Shown piece after piece: positions 8,444-18,200 of a stretch of 64,000 bases of DNA. Each line of letters opens with the position of its first letter. The first letter of the stretch is position 1. Made by a program: the position numbers and the translations under genes. Source of the DNA: Pseudomonas orientalis. GTDB lineage: Bacteria > Pseudomonadota > Gammaproteobacteria > Pseudomonadales > Pseudomonadaceae. The stretch is from NCBI RefSeq assembly GCF_002934065.1, contig NZ_CP018049.1, positions 3,842,501-3,906,500 of the forward strand, in the 5' to 3' direction. The notes below the pieces were generated by a model. The model had not been told where the DNA came from. It saw only the letters and a list, made by a program, of their open reading frames with translations, and did no database searches.

Positions 8444-10084
8444 CTAAGCCGCCGTGAAGAATGCCACTTTCGCCGTAAGGCGATCCGCCAGTTGCGAGAG
8501 TTCCATGCTCGCGGTTGCAACCTGATGCGAGCCGGTGGCTGATTGCACGGTGGAGCCGTGAATACGGTTGATGTTTTGAGCGACATCATCGGCCACGCCA
8601 CTCTGCTGTACGGAGGCGCTGGCAATCTGGGCGTTCATATGACTGATGGCGCCAACCTGCTCGCTGATTCTGGCCAGCGCACTCTGCGCGCTGCGGGTTT
8701 GTGTGACGGTTTGGCTTGCCAGCTCGCAACTGTTGCGCATGGTTTGCGAAGCGGCTTCTGTCCCCAATTGCAGCGTGCTGATCATCTCCCGAATTTCCTC
8801 GGTGGACTGCTGGGTACGGTTGGCCAGCGAGCGCACTTCATCAGCGACCACCGCAAATCCGCGCCCATGTTCTCCTGCCCTCGCCGCTTCAATAGCAGCG
8901 TTCAGCGCCAGCAAGTTGGTTTGAGCGGCGATGGAGTTGATGACATCGATCACCGACTCGATATTTTCACTGTGTTTGGATACCTGATTTACGGTACCCG
9001 TGGTTTGCTCCAGCATTATTGCCAGTTGGTCAATGGCAACGGCAGTGCTGGCAACCAATCGATTACCGTTTTCCACTTCGATGTCGGCCAGGCGGGAAGC
9101 ATCAGCCGCCTGCGCGGCATACCCGGATACTTCGCTGACCGTCGCGGCCATTTGCGTGATGGCCGTAGCCACCTGCTCGGCTTCATGGGTTTGCAGGTTG
9201 ATCTGGTCATTGTTGGTCGACGAGGTGGCCGACAGTTGGATGGAGGAATGATTGACCTCCTGGGCTGCCCCGCGCACTTGTTGAATAGTCTGCGCCAAGT
9301 GCACAAGCGCGTCTTTGAGCACTCCCATCACGCTCTTGGGGTAATCAGTGGAAATCGTCTGGTTCAGATCACCCGCCGCCAGACGCTCAATGGCCAATGC
9401 CACCTCAGTGGGCTCCGCGCCCAATGTCGATTTAACGAAGCGAATAATCACCGCCGATAACGTGATGCTCAGCAGCAGGGCAATACCGGTCGCGATCAAC
9501 ATCAGGGTACTGAACTGGCTGGCCGTTTCCTGCACCGCGCCGAGCTTGGCCTTGATGGATGCCTCTTCATAGTCAATCAGCGCATTCACGCGCTTTAACC
9601 ACTCGCTGTAATCCAAAGACGTTTGACGCATCAGCAGCGCCTGGGCTGCGGGAATGTCCCCCGCTCGGCGCAGTGAAATGACCGCCTGCGTGGATGTGAG
9701 GGTTTGTTGTTCAATCTCCTTGATTGCGGTCAGCAGGCGAAGCTCTTCGCCCGTCACGCTTGCGCGCGTGAACAACTGATCCATCGGCGCCGCCGAGTCG
9801 GCGTAGGCTTGCTCCAGGGCTTTGATCTGCGACAAGTATGTGTCCAGATCAGGGTCACTGGTCACGAGCACCGCATCCCGGATAGCAATGGCGCGGTTAT
9901 GCACGCTGCCACGGAAGTTGATGGCGTAGCGCTGCACCTTTGCCGCGTTTTCACCGACATCGCCCAACGTGGCATCGATGAAGCCAACGCGCTGAATGCC
10001 GATGGCGGTGATCAACATCAGAAGTGCCAGGATGGCTGCGAAACTCAGCCCTATGCGTGTGGCCAACGAAAGCGTTTTCTTCAT
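8444..10084 (-). CDS. Methyl-accepting chemotaxis protein with 4HB ligand domain
   Basis: 546 residues. The N-terminal membrane helix (about 10-30, [20 protein letters not shown]), a periplasmic four-helix-bundle domain (about 35-190), a second membrane helix (about 192-212, [20 protein letters not shown]), HAMP (about 213-268) and the cytoplasmic signalling coiled coil follow in order. The kinase-contact tip reads [20 protein letters not shown]. The protein ends AKVAFFTAA, without the GWEEF-type CheR/CheB tether. It senses an unknown ligand and feeds a CheA pathway. Transcription runs in the same direction as the BdlA-like and EAL genes, but 147 bases separate them and this gene may be independent. 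Confidence 0.92.
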   Translation of the reverse strand: MKKTLSLATRIGLSFAAILALLMLITAIGIQRVGFIDATLGDVGENAAKVQRYAINFRGSVHNRAIAIRDAVLVTSDPDLDTYLSQIKALEQAYADSAAPMDQLFTRASVTGEELRLLTAIKEIEQQTLTSTQAVISLRRAGDIPAAQALLMRQTSLDYSEWLKRVNALIDYEEASIKAKLGAVQETASQFSTLMLIATGIALLLSITLSAVIIRFVKSTLGAEPTEVALAIERLAAGDLNQTISTDYPKSVMGVLKDALVHLAQTIQQVRGAAQEVNHSSIQLSATSSTNNDQINLQTHEAEQVATAITQMAATVSEVSGYAAQAADASRLADIEVENGNRLVASTAVAIDQLAIMLEQTTGTVNQVSKHSENIESVIDVINSIAAQTNLLALNAAIEAARAGEHGRGFAVVADEVRSLANRTQQSTEEIREMISTLQLGTEAASQTMRNSCELASQTVTQTRSAQSALARISEQVGAISHMNAQIASASVQQSGVADDVAQNINRIHGSTVQSATGSHQVATASMELSQLADRLTAKVAFFTAA

Positions 10085-10367
10085 GGCTTACTCTGGAATA
10101 TGCCCGTCATGGGACTGGATTGATGCGGATGACGCGAGGGGCGCGGTGAGCCAATCACGCTGGGTGGGTTGAAGATACGTCGATGCCGGATAAGCAATCC
10201 ATTGAGTATTACGCACTGCATTGATAGCTCAGTGCTATCACGCGGAACCTAAGTAAAACGGCGACTGAGGACCCCGCCAAGGGCTCACGCAATAGCCCTG
10301 TATGTCACCGGCCTTGGCCTGATTGGGTAGTTTCAGCCAATCAATGACTTCCTTGCCGAGGCCCCTT

Positions 10368-11846
10368 ATGGCACCGACTCACATCGCTTGCGCCTTTCTG
10401 TATGTCCTATTGCTGAGCACTGTCTGGCCTGGCCACGCCAGAGACCTGGCCGAGGGCCTTACCGAACAGTCACCTTCGGTGGCACTTGAAAATAAAAACC
10501 AACGGTACCCGCAATGGACCGGCATCGGCTCACTGAAAAACGCCTTGGGCCAGACCTGCAATGCCGTTCTGCTGGACACGCGCAATCGCCGGGGTAAGGC
10601 CGTCGGCCCGGCGTATGTGCTGACCAGCGGGCATTGTGTGTTCTACAGCTACGGTACAGCGCGCATCCGCCAGGCATTCAACGCCGATGTGACCTTCAAT
10701 TACTTTCATGACACCCCCGAACGGCATGCCACCTACGCCGTCAAGACAGCACATTGGAGCAGCATGGCGGGCACTGACCTGGCCATACTCGAACTGGATA
10801 CGTCACTGGCCGCGCTGGTGGCCAGCGCGATCATGCCACTCAAGCTGGCCTCTCATCGTCAGACATCGGGTCGAGAAGTGATCAACGTGGGCGCGCCGAC
10901 CGGCTTTCTGAAAAAGGGCCTGCGCATGAGTGTCTGCGTGGAGTCGCCCCTGAACAGTTTTGCCGAACACCCCGGCGTGTTTCCAAGCGCCTTGCACAAC
11001 CGCTGCAACGGTCTGCGCCCAGGCAGCTCCGGCAGCCCGATGCTGGACCGCAACACCAATGAAATCACCAGCATCATCAGCAAGGTCGCGTCTGCCATTC
11101 AAAAGGACATTCTCAACAGCTGCCAGAACAACTCGGCGTGCGAAGCGGCCAAATTCAACTACAGCTATCCCGCCAATGACGTGTACTACTGCTTTGTAGA
11201 CGGTGTTTTCCGTAACGACACCCCAACCTGCCAGCTCAAGGCCGTTGACATCACGCTGGACGAGCCGTGGAATCTGAAACCGTATGTGCACTTGCAACGT
11301 GACGCCGCCGACCAAATTACCCGTCCGACCTGGAACCTGAGGTTCTCGATCCAGGAGCCGTTCTACCGATTCAAGGCCGTGAATGACCTCAGCGATTGCG
11401 CACGCACGCACGGCTACCAAGTCGCTGCCGGCTCTGACGAGGCCTATATCGACCAGCCCATCGGCCCAGCGCTGGGGCCGCATGTGCTATGCATACTCGG
11501 CGTGCAAAAGGCCGAGCAGCCGCTGACCGAAGCATTGCTGCGCAATGTGTTCACCCATTCGGTATTCCTGACCAACCCGGCACCGGCCCCGCAGCTCAAG
11601 CACCGCTATCACATCGCCTGGGAAAACCAGCACAACGGTTTTAACCGGCATTACTACTACAGCGTGAACCCGGCGATCAGCACCCTCTGCGGCGATATTG
11701 ACGACGATCGCTACACCCTGGCCACGGATGGCATTTTTCTTGATATAGCCGAGCTGCCGATCACGCTATGCAGCTATGCGCGTAACAGCGCCGGGCAACC
11801 GTCGGCCATTCGTACAGACGTGATCAAAGGTGCAACGGATGGTTGA
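10368..11846 (+). CDS. Secreted trypsin-like serine protease (S1/V8 type)
   Basis: 492 residues from ATG 10368, chosen because GAGG lies eight bases upstream and a signal peptide (MAPTHIACAFLYVLLLSTVW, cleaved near GHARD) starts there; ATG 10344 lacks a ribosome site. The catalytic triad can be read as His in VLTSGHCVF, Asp in GTDLAILELD and Ser in RPGSSGSPMLD, the GxSGSP form seen in V8-like glutamyl endopeptidases. The protease domain fills about residues 40-280. A C-terminal region of some 200 residues with regularly spaced Cys and aromatic residues (HYYYSVNPAISTLCG) is not recognised. It is single-gene, facing convergently toward the SDR gene. Periplasmic or extracellular location is inferred. 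Confidence 0.8.
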   Translation: MAPTHIACAFLYVLLLSTVWPGHARDLAEGLTEQSPSVALENKNQRYPQWTGIGSLKNALGQTCNAVLLDTRNRRGKAVGPAYVLTSGHCVFYSYGTARIRQAFNADVTFNYFHDTPERHATYAVKTAHWSSMAGTDLAILELDTSLAALVASAIMPLKLASHRQTSGREVINVGAPTGFLKKGLRMSVCVESPLNSFAEHPGVFPSALHNRCNGLRPGSSGSPMLDRNTNEITSIISKVASAIQKDILNSCQNNSACEAAKFNYSYPANDVYYCFVDGVFRNDTPTCQLKAVDITLDEPWNLKPYVHLQRDAADQITRPTWNLRFSIQEPFYRFKAVNDLSDCARTHGYQVAAGSDEAYIDQPIGPALGPHVLCILGVQKAEQPLTEALLRNVFTHSVFLTNPAPAPQLKHRYHIAWENQHNGFNRHYYYSVNPAISTLCGDIDDDRYTLATDGIFLDIAELPITLCSYARNSAGQPSAIRTDVIKGATDG

Positions 11847-11916
11847 AGCCTTTGACCCGTCTTGCATCCGTAAAGGCTTGCGCGACGACACTGAGTGACC
11901 GCCCGGGTGTAGCGAA

Positions 11917-12651
11917 TCAGATTTGTGCCAGACCGCCGTCGACGGCAACCTCACTGGCGGTCATAAAGCTGCTGTCCTGCGACGCGAGAAACGCGGCTGC
12001 CGCGCCGATTTCCTGCGGGTCGGCCATGCGTTGGAGCGGATTCATCGAGGCGAAAACCTTCATGCCTTCCTCGCCTAGCGCTGCCTTTGCGAGTTCGGTA
12101 GCCGTCGGCCCCGGCGACAACACGTTTACGCGAATACCGGTGTCCTTCAGGTCCTGCGCCCAAGTCCGCGCAAGGTTGCGCACGGCCGCCTTGCTCGCGC
12201 TGTAGACGCTGAATGCCGGAGCGCCTGTGGTGCCGGCACTCGATCCGGTCAGGATGATCGAACCGCCCTGCGCCATCAGCGGCAGCGCCTTCTGGACCGT
12301 GAAGATCACGCCCTTCACGTTGGTCTCGAAGGTTTCGTCAATGTGCTCGGCGGTGATCTTGCCGAGCGCAAGCGGGCTTCCCGCCCCGGCATTGGCGAAA
12401 ACGATGTCGAGGGTTCCGCGCTCGGCCTTCACCGCCGCGTAGAGTCGATCAAGGTCGGCCAGATCGGAGACCGAGCCCTTCACCGCACGCGCATTGGGCC
12501 CGAGCTCGGCCACGGCGGCGTCGAGCGCGTCCTGGCGGCGGCCGAAGATAAAGACGAAGGCCCCTTCCTCGATAAAGCGTTTTGCTGCGGCAAGGCCGAT
12601 ACCGGTAGCGCCGCCGGTAATCACGGCGGTCTTTCCATTCAGTCTGGTCAT
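11917..12651 (-). CDS. Short-chain dehydrogenase/reductase (SDR)
   Basis: 244 residues from ATG 12651, which has AAGGA eight bases upstream; an ATG at 12660 would leave no spacing to that site. The NAD(P)-binding motif TGGATGIG, the NAG motif in VFANAGAGSPL, the catalytic Ser of LTGSSAG and the YSASK motif (Tyr and Lys) are all present, and the C-terminus VAVDGGLAQI is typical of classical SDRs. The substrate is unknown. It is divergent from the HxlR regulator gene 113 bases away, a very common pairing in which the regulator represses the oxidoreductase until a reactive electrophile or quinone is present. Confidence 0.9.
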   Translation of the reverse strand: MTRLNGKTAVITGGATGIGLAAAKRFIEEGAFVFIFGRRQDALDAAVAELGPNARAVKGSVSDLADLDRLYAAVKAERGTLDIVFANAGAGSPLALGKITAEHIDETFETNVKGVIFTVQKALPLMAQGGSIILTGSSAGTTGAPAFSVYSASKAAVRNLARTWAQDLKDTGIRVNVLSPGPTATELAKAALGEEGMKVFASMNPLQRMADPQEIGAAAAFLASQDSSFMTASEVAVDGGLAQI

Positions 12652-12734
12652 GACGTGCATCCTTCGTTGGAGGTTATACCCAAGCAGGAAATTGCTTGCT
12701 TGAGACGAGGATGCAGCGCTGATAACCTAAGAAC

Positions 12735-12757
12735 AAGTATGCACCTTTTGGTAAGTA
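12735..12757. promoter_or_regulatory. Candidate HxlR operator between SDR and regulator
   Basis: AAGTAT occurs twice, at 12735-12740 and 12752-12757, around GCACCTTTTGGT in the divergent intergenic region. HxlR-family dimers bind short repeats in exactly this position. The assignment rests on location and repetition only. Confidence 0.4.
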
Positions 12758-12764
12758 TCAAAAA

Positions 12765-13187
12765 ATGACGAAAACAACTGAAATCTGCGACACCGGTTGT
12801 GGGCTCAACGCCACGCTGCGCATCATCTCGGGCAAGTGGAAACCGCTGGTCCTGTTTTTCCTGCGCGACGGCCCGAAACGCTATGGCGAACTCAAGCGCT
12901 TGATCCCTGGCGTCAGCGACAAGGTGCTGATCCAGCAGCTGAAGGATCTGGAAGCCGATCAGGTGCTTGCACGCAACGACTATAAGGAAGTGCCCCCGCG
13001 CGTGGACTACACGCTGACCCCGCTCGGCCGTAGCCTGGCCGATGCGATCATCCCGCTGTGCACCTGGGGAACCGAGAACGCAGCGCAAATGGCAGGCATC
13101 TTCGCCCAGCGCGATGCCTTGGCCGAGCGGGATGCAGACGAACCGCAGAGAAAGATGGAGAAAACTCAGACAGAATTGGTGCCATAG
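12765..13187 (+). CDS. HxlR-family winged-helix transcriptional regulator
   Basis: 140 residues. The family signature is clear: ISGKWKPLVLFFLRDGPKRYGELKRL, then VSDKVLIQQLKDLEADQVLARN and PPRVDYTLTPLGRSL. An early Cys pair (CDTGCGLN, residues 6 and 10) could be a redox or electrophile sensor, as the N-terminal Cys of YodB/HypR-type HxlR regulators is. The C-terminal 25 residues are charged and probably flexible. It likely controls the divergent SDR gene and itself. Its coding ends about 100 bases before the terminator that once followed tRNA-Pro, so it lies just outside the island. Confidence 0.9.
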   Translation: MTKTTEICDTGCGLNATLRIISGKWKPLVLFFLRDGPKRYGELKRLIPGVSDKVLIQQLKDLEADQVLARNDYKEVPPRVDYTLTPLGRSLADAIIPLCTWGTENAAQMAGIFAQRDALAERDADEPQRKMEKTQTELVP

Positions 13188-13283
13188 GCGGCACGGGGGG
13201 TTGGCCAGAGATTCGCATCACAAGATGCGGTGATGATTCAACTGAGAACCTACCGTTTACAGGGGTAAAAAAACGAACAATAA

Positions 13284-13316
13284 AAAGGGCCGCGAGATAA
13301 AATCTCGCGGCCCTTT
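13284..13316 (-). terminator. Original chromosomal terminator of tRNA-Pro, now separated by the island
   Basis: A perfect 15-bp stem (13284-13298 with 13302-13316) closes a 3-base loop and is followed on the minus strand by TTTTTA. It stands just beyond the 28-bp copy of the tRNA-Pro 3' end. This is where the tRNA terminator would have been before the island entered. Confidence 0.8.
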
Positions 13317-13322
13317 GTATTA

Positions 13323-13350
13323 TGGTCGGGACGGAGTGATTAGAACACTC
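13323..13350 (-). repeat. att-type direct repeat: truncated 3' end of tRNA-Pro
   Basis: 28 bases matching the 3' end of tRNA-Pro(GGG) at 22241-22268 with one difference (A for C at 13342). It begins TGGTCGGGACGGAGTGATT on the plus strand and includes the CCA complement. The similarity stops abruptly inside the T-arm. It is the scar left when an element integrated into the tRNA gene. Confidence 0.88.
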
Positions 13351-13476
13351 ATCATTGCCAACGTAAAAAAACGCGCTATATTGTGCTTACGACAAACACA
13401 AACCACCATATGAAGTGTTTTAGTGAAAGTCGCTTAGGAGATTAGGTGTAAAAACCACACTCGTAGGAAATTTACG

Positions 13477-13611
13477 ATGACCGATCGACGCCCTATCAAC
13501 AAAGATGTGACCGTTCCGAAGCCCGGCGGTGGCCAACAGCCTCGCTCGCGAAATCAAGATGGTCAAATTCGAGACAAACGGAGTGATGCCGGTAAGCCTC
13601 GGAGCAAATAG
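13477..13611 (+). CDS. Small basic protein, 44 residues, unknown
   Basis: ATG 13477 follows TAGGAAAT at a workable distance and opens a 44-codon frame ending TAG. The product is hydrophilic and basic, rich in Arg, Lys, Pro, Gly and Gln (it starts MTDRRPINKDVTVPKPGGG), with no hydrophobic core, so it is probably disordered. It is the only plus-strand candidate gene in the island and lies close to its left end. I do not recognise it. The good ribosome site and coherent composition favour a real gene, but the length makes chance possible. Confidence 0.45.
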   Translation: MTDRRPINKDVTVPKPGGGQQPRSRNQDGQIRDKRSDAGKPRSK

Positions 13612-13715
13612 ATCAATACTGAAGTGCGTCGCCTGGTATCCATTAAGCTACTTGGCGATGCAATACTATGAGTCGCGTCAATGTGACGTGGATTCAACCT
13701 TGCCGTTTATCAACG

Positions 13716-14033
13716 TCACCACCATGTATACGTAAACTTCCGTCCCTCACGCATATTGCCTCTGCTAGCAGCCTCCTTACCAGGAGTCTTGACGATATTC
13801 AGCACCTGTTCATATGTCATACCGGACTTAATTGCAGCGTATTGTTGATCACTGATATTAGGACGCTGGGCTTTTATCGTTTCAATATCAGGGAAGCCGG
13901 ATTGATAGTTGACGTTATTGCCATTGCCAGAAATGACCGGACTGTTGTTACCGCTGGAGCTGTGCGAAACCGCAGGGGTCGGTAGGACGAGCGCCGCCAC
14001 TGATACCAACGCTCCCAATATGCCTGCGTACAA
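13716..14033 (-). CDS. Small exported protein, possibly with a broken start
   Basis: The frame from TTG 14033 gives 105 residues. A hydrophobic stretch (ILGALVSVAALVLPTPAVSHS) resembles a signal peptide, followed by a Ser/Asn/Gly linker and a domain with IKSGMTYEQVLNIVKTPGKEA and a C-terminal YTWW. The latter resembles the repeat of BLIP/DUF3862-type and SmpA-like proteins. Upstream in the same frame an ATG at 14048 would give Met-Lys, but codon 3 is TAA. So either translation starts at the weak TTG, or a nonsense mutation has inactivated the gene. No good ribosome site precedes TTG. The function is unknown; it is the last minus-strand gene of the island. Confidence 0.55.
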   Translation of the reverse strand: MYAGILGALVSVAALVLPTPAVSHSSSGNNSPVISGNGNNVNYQSGFPDIETIKAQRPNISDQQYAAIKSGMTYEQVLNIVKTPGKEAASRGNMREGRKFTYTWW

Positions 14034-14086
14034 GCCAATTTATTTCATGCTTGCCATGCCATTTTCTGGATTCTCAGATGATTCAG

Positions 14087-15091
14087 TTATACGGTCACGG
14101 CGAAGCGCCGAGCATCGAGGGCGGCAACAGCCGAGAATCCAGCGCCCTTCTTGAAGCTCATGTTATGGACGAAATTCTTCATCGCATCAGACGGGTCGAT
14201 GGTTTCGAGGTTGAGTCCATCAACAGTTGGCCTAGAGAACGCAACACTCAGAATCGGCTGCTCCTCCATATGACCTGTCGAACTGTTGAGCACATTGTCC
14301 AGAGCGGTGACGATGACTAGGTCATCCGGCAGGATTGCCAACAACTCTCGACCTACTCGCAGGGCGCAACTGCACACGTAGTCCTGATGAAGTTCGTTGA
14401 ACCTCCCCGCAGGCATAGCCTTGGTCGACAGCTTGCCGCTTTTGAGTAGAGATTTGATTTCGGTAGGAATCACGTCGGAGCCATGGATAGCGACTTTGGC
14501 TTCTAGGACACCACCTTCATGAACAATCATCTGAATAGCTGAGCCGAGGTGTGATATTTCTGCAAACGACTCGAAAGCTTCGATGGCATCTAGCTTGGCC
14601 TGACGGTCACCATCAAAGATACGGATCGCAATGTCCCTCTCCTCTGCCCACTCGGTATGGGCAGTTTTCCATTCATCAAGCTGAGCCTGATATCGCCTTT
14701 CGTCTTCCGCCTGCGCGGCGCCAATCTTGCTTTTAAGGGCTGCACGCTGACGAGCCTCTAGCTTGAAGAGCCGGGCCCAGAAATTAGGGTGATACGTAGC
14801 GGCCGCGTGCGTAGCTTCTTGTTCAAGAGTACCGCTCTTGAGTGGCTGTCTAGGTTCAGGATTGGAGAGAAGTCGCTTCCATTTCACAGCCTCGGCACAC
14901 TCCTTGTGCATTGAAAGGATGATATCTACGTGATTTTCGTACACCTCAACTTCATACGCTGCTTGTTCCAGCGCTTCCATCTTTGCGTACTCTTTCTGTC
15001 GCTTTTCAAGTTCACGCTGACGGCGATGAGCGTTACGCTCTGATCGCCGCGCAGACGCTTGCAACGAGCGTACAGTCCCTTTCCAACCCAT
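14087..15091 (-). CDS. Coiled-coil protein of unknown function, island partner gene
   Basis: 334 residues from ATG 15091, with GGAGAG five bases upstream; GTG 15094 is an alternative. The first 190 residues are rich in Glu, Lys, Arg, Gln and Ala with heptad-like spacing, including SARRSERNAHRRQRELEKR near the start, and predict long helices or a coiled coil. The rest is mixed alpha/beta: AKVAIHGSDVIPTEIKSL, then a Cys-rich point CSCALRVGRELLAILPDD, then LSVAFSRPTVDGLNLETIDPSDAM. No membrane segment, nucleotide-binding motif or known domain was recognised. It is 194 bases downstream of the giant helicase-nuclease gene in the same direction, so co-transcription and joint action are plausible but inferred. 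Confidence 0.75.
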   Translation of the reverse strand: MGWKGTVRSLQASARRSERNAHRRQRELEKRQKEYAKMEALEQAAYEVEVYENHVDIILSMHKECAEAVKWKRLLSNPEPRQPLKSGTLEQEATHAAATYHPNFWARLFKLEARQRAALKSKIGAAQAEDERRYQAQLDEWKTAHTEWAEERDIAIRIFDGDRQAKLDAIEAFESFAEISHLGSAIQMIVHEGGVLEAKVAIHGSDVIPTEIKSLLKSGKLSTKAMPAGRFNELHQDYVCSCALRVGRELLAILPDDLVIVTALDNVLNSSTGHMEEQPILSVAFSRPTVDGLNLETIDPSDAMKNFVHNMSFKKGAGFSAVAALDARRFAVTV

Positions 15092-15285
15092 CACGACTCT
15101 CCATACCGTTAATGTGATGGCACATTAACATAGCTCCTGGTTCTGCCTGAATCACCTGAACACCTGGAAACTGAAAATACCAGGGAACCCAGAAGGAGGG
15201 CATATATACTCCACGCATCACAGAGCGAGGGCTGGGCCATTTATTCACAAATAAGGGGTACCTTCACGGCCCCCCTTTTTTCTCG

Positions 15286-18200
15286 CTACTCCGCCGTTTG
15301 ACGTATGGCCTTCTCAATTCGCTGACGTCCTGCATGAGCAAGCTTGCTTACACCAGCTTCCTTCGCGACCGCGTATATCAAGGACTCCCCTTCGTGCCCC
15401 CGTTGTACCATCTCATCAACCAAAGCACGCAGTTCTGGCAGGCAGATTTCAGATAGCCCTCTCGTGGAATCTTCGTCGCCGGGCTTACGGAAGACGACAC
15501 TGGTATCCGACTCGATATGAGTAGGCCAGAAGAAGACTCCTGTCTGCTCCTCTTCATGTGAACGGAATCGTGCCCGGGCAATTTGGTCAACGCGATCACG
15601 TATCCGTGAGCCGGTTCGTACCCAGCCATGAGCACGGGCAATGCGCCTTGCGAGCGCCGTGTCCAGAACCGGTCCCTCTTCCGCTACGACATGAGCAATC
15701 ATCTGCTCCAACGTTTCCGTGTAACTCGCCTCAAAGAACTGATCTGGATCGACCAACCCTACCGCCTGACGAGGGTCGGCTTCTTTATAAATCAAATATT
15801 CAAGGGGACGAGCAAAAGCCAGGACATCCTCATCTGGTGTGATAGATGCAGCCTTGGCGTACTTCAAATCAGGCAACGCGCCTGAGGGGTCATTGGATTC
15901 GACCACACTATCCACTGTGGCGACCACAGTAACCTGACTTGCTACCTCAACGACCTCAGCCATAGCTGCGTCGATTTTCAGTCGCTCTGCCTCTTGAGTT
16001 GCATCGATGACAGCCTGCTTGGCTCGGGAATCCGCTAGAATCTCGTTCAGCCGTTGATGTACCTTTTCGGCAGTTCCAATTGCATCAACCCACCAGTCCG
16101 TCGACCATATCCTAACGATCTCCCAGCCAAGTCCACGCAGTACAAATTCACGGAGCTTGTCACGATCACGAGCGGTCGCACTGCGGTGATAGGTAGCACC
16201 GTCACATTCAATCCCGGCAAGGTACCGTCCAGGTGCATCAGGGTGAACAACCCCAAGGTCTATTCGAAAGGAGGAAACGCCAATCTGGGTAAATATCTGC
16301 CATCCCTTTTTAGCCAAGGCCGCTGCAACCGCCTCTTCGAATGGGCTGTCGAAACTACCCACGCTACCAAAGTCAGCCTCTGCAAGAGCCCGTGGGCCAC
16401 GCTCTGCAAACTCCAAGAAGTGCTTAAGATCTCGAACCCCGATCGCTTGCGTACGAGCTAGATCAATATGCTCTGGGCGCAAGGTCGAAAACACCACAAG
16501 CTCCTGGCGAGCACGGGTTATTGCCACGTTCAGTCGACGCTCACCACCAGGGCGGTTCATCGGACCGAAGTTCATGGAAAGCACACCGGCAGCGTCTTTT
16601 CCGTAGGTGGTCGAGAAATAGATGATGTCTCGCTCATCGCCTTGAACGCTCTCAAGGTTCTTGACGAACACAGGTTCCAGCTCGGACTCAGCGAAATACG
16701 AATCGAGTGATGGGTCTTTCCGGCAAGCCTCATCCAGCATGTCCATGATGAGCTTCTGTTGCTCGCCGTTAAAGGTTACGACCCCCACGGTCCGCCCGCT
16801 TTCGCGGAAGGCCGGAGACTGTAGGCGGGCAACCAAATCAGCAACTAAATATCTTGCTTCAATTAAGTTTGTTCGCGACCCACCCTTGTCATATACACCC
16901 GGGACTGGGCATAACCGTACTGCTTTGTCGGCCGTAAACGGTGATGGGAAAGTCACCAGCTTCGACTGGTAGTATCGCTGGTTCGAGAAAGCGATCAGAC
17001 TTTCGTGGCGGCTACGGTAGTGCCAGTTCAGATTACGCATTGGCAGATTGGCACTGATGCACTCGTCCAGAATACTCTCGAGGTCAGCCTCTACATCCTC
17101 ATCTTCAGCGGTCGACTCCGCTCGGTTAAAGAACGAAGTCGGAGGGAGCTGTTTGGGGTCGCCCACCATCACCACTTGCTTCCCTCGGGCCATTGCGCCG
17201 ATGGCATCCCAGACAGGTATTTGAGATGCCTCATCGAAGATAACGAGATCGAACGGCGTCGAGGCAGGAGGCAGATACTGAGCAATGGATAGAGGGCTCA
17301 TGAGCAAACATGGAGTCAGCTTGGTTAGCGCTTCTGGCGCACGACTCATTAGCTCCCGCAATGGGATGTGCTTGGTCTTCTTGCCCATCTCATGTCGCAG
17401 AACGCCCCACTCTGAAGAGCGACTTACACTGTCTTGGCTTGGTAGGTCGGAACATAGCCGAGCCCGGAGCCAGTCCTTGGTCAACTCGGTGAACTTGTCA
17501 TCCAAAGCCCGGAAATCGCGAATTCGTTGCTCATGCTCCACGCTGACGAACGTCCGGATCACCTCTTCATTATCGACCGTCGTATTCAGCCACCAGCGGG
17601 CGTAATTTACTTCCAATACACGACGGACTTTTCCAGAGCTGATGGCTCCTGTTTCCATCGATTGAACAATCGGCGCCAGGCCGACAGCGTAGGCTTCATC
17701 GCGAACCTTCCGCCAAGCGCACCATGCCTTAAGGCGCGATTCAGACGAGACGACAGTTTCGCAGTTTGTCTTGATATCACTTAGCGCCAGGTGAGCAGTT
17801 TCGATGACGCCCATTTCGGTGAAATGACCGACAGCCGTCAGGTGCGCCGCTCGCGCCTGTAGCAACTCAAGCTTTTCTCGAAGAGCAACACCGGCATTGG
17901 CTATAGCAGCCTCCGGTTCAAGTAGTGCGTTACCATCCCCCAACAGAGTTTGAAGCGATGTTTTGTAGGCCGCGACCTGCTCAGGATTGAGTGCCAGCTT
18001 CGCCACCGCGGTAGCCATCTCCCCCTGAAACGCTGCCGCACTACGCACGACATCAACTTTCGTTTTCAAGTCATTCCAGACAGGAACGATTTCTCGCAGA
18101 TCGGCCAGATCCACCAACTCTCGCTCAACTGCTGCTCTGTTCTTGAGCAACTCAAAATCAGCTTTTAACGACGAGCCACAACGCCCCTCCTCTACATGAG

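Noticed and set aside
15256..15285. Terminator after the giant island gene
   Set aside because: AAGGGG/CCCCTT can pair but the loop is long and no proper T tract follows on the minus strand.
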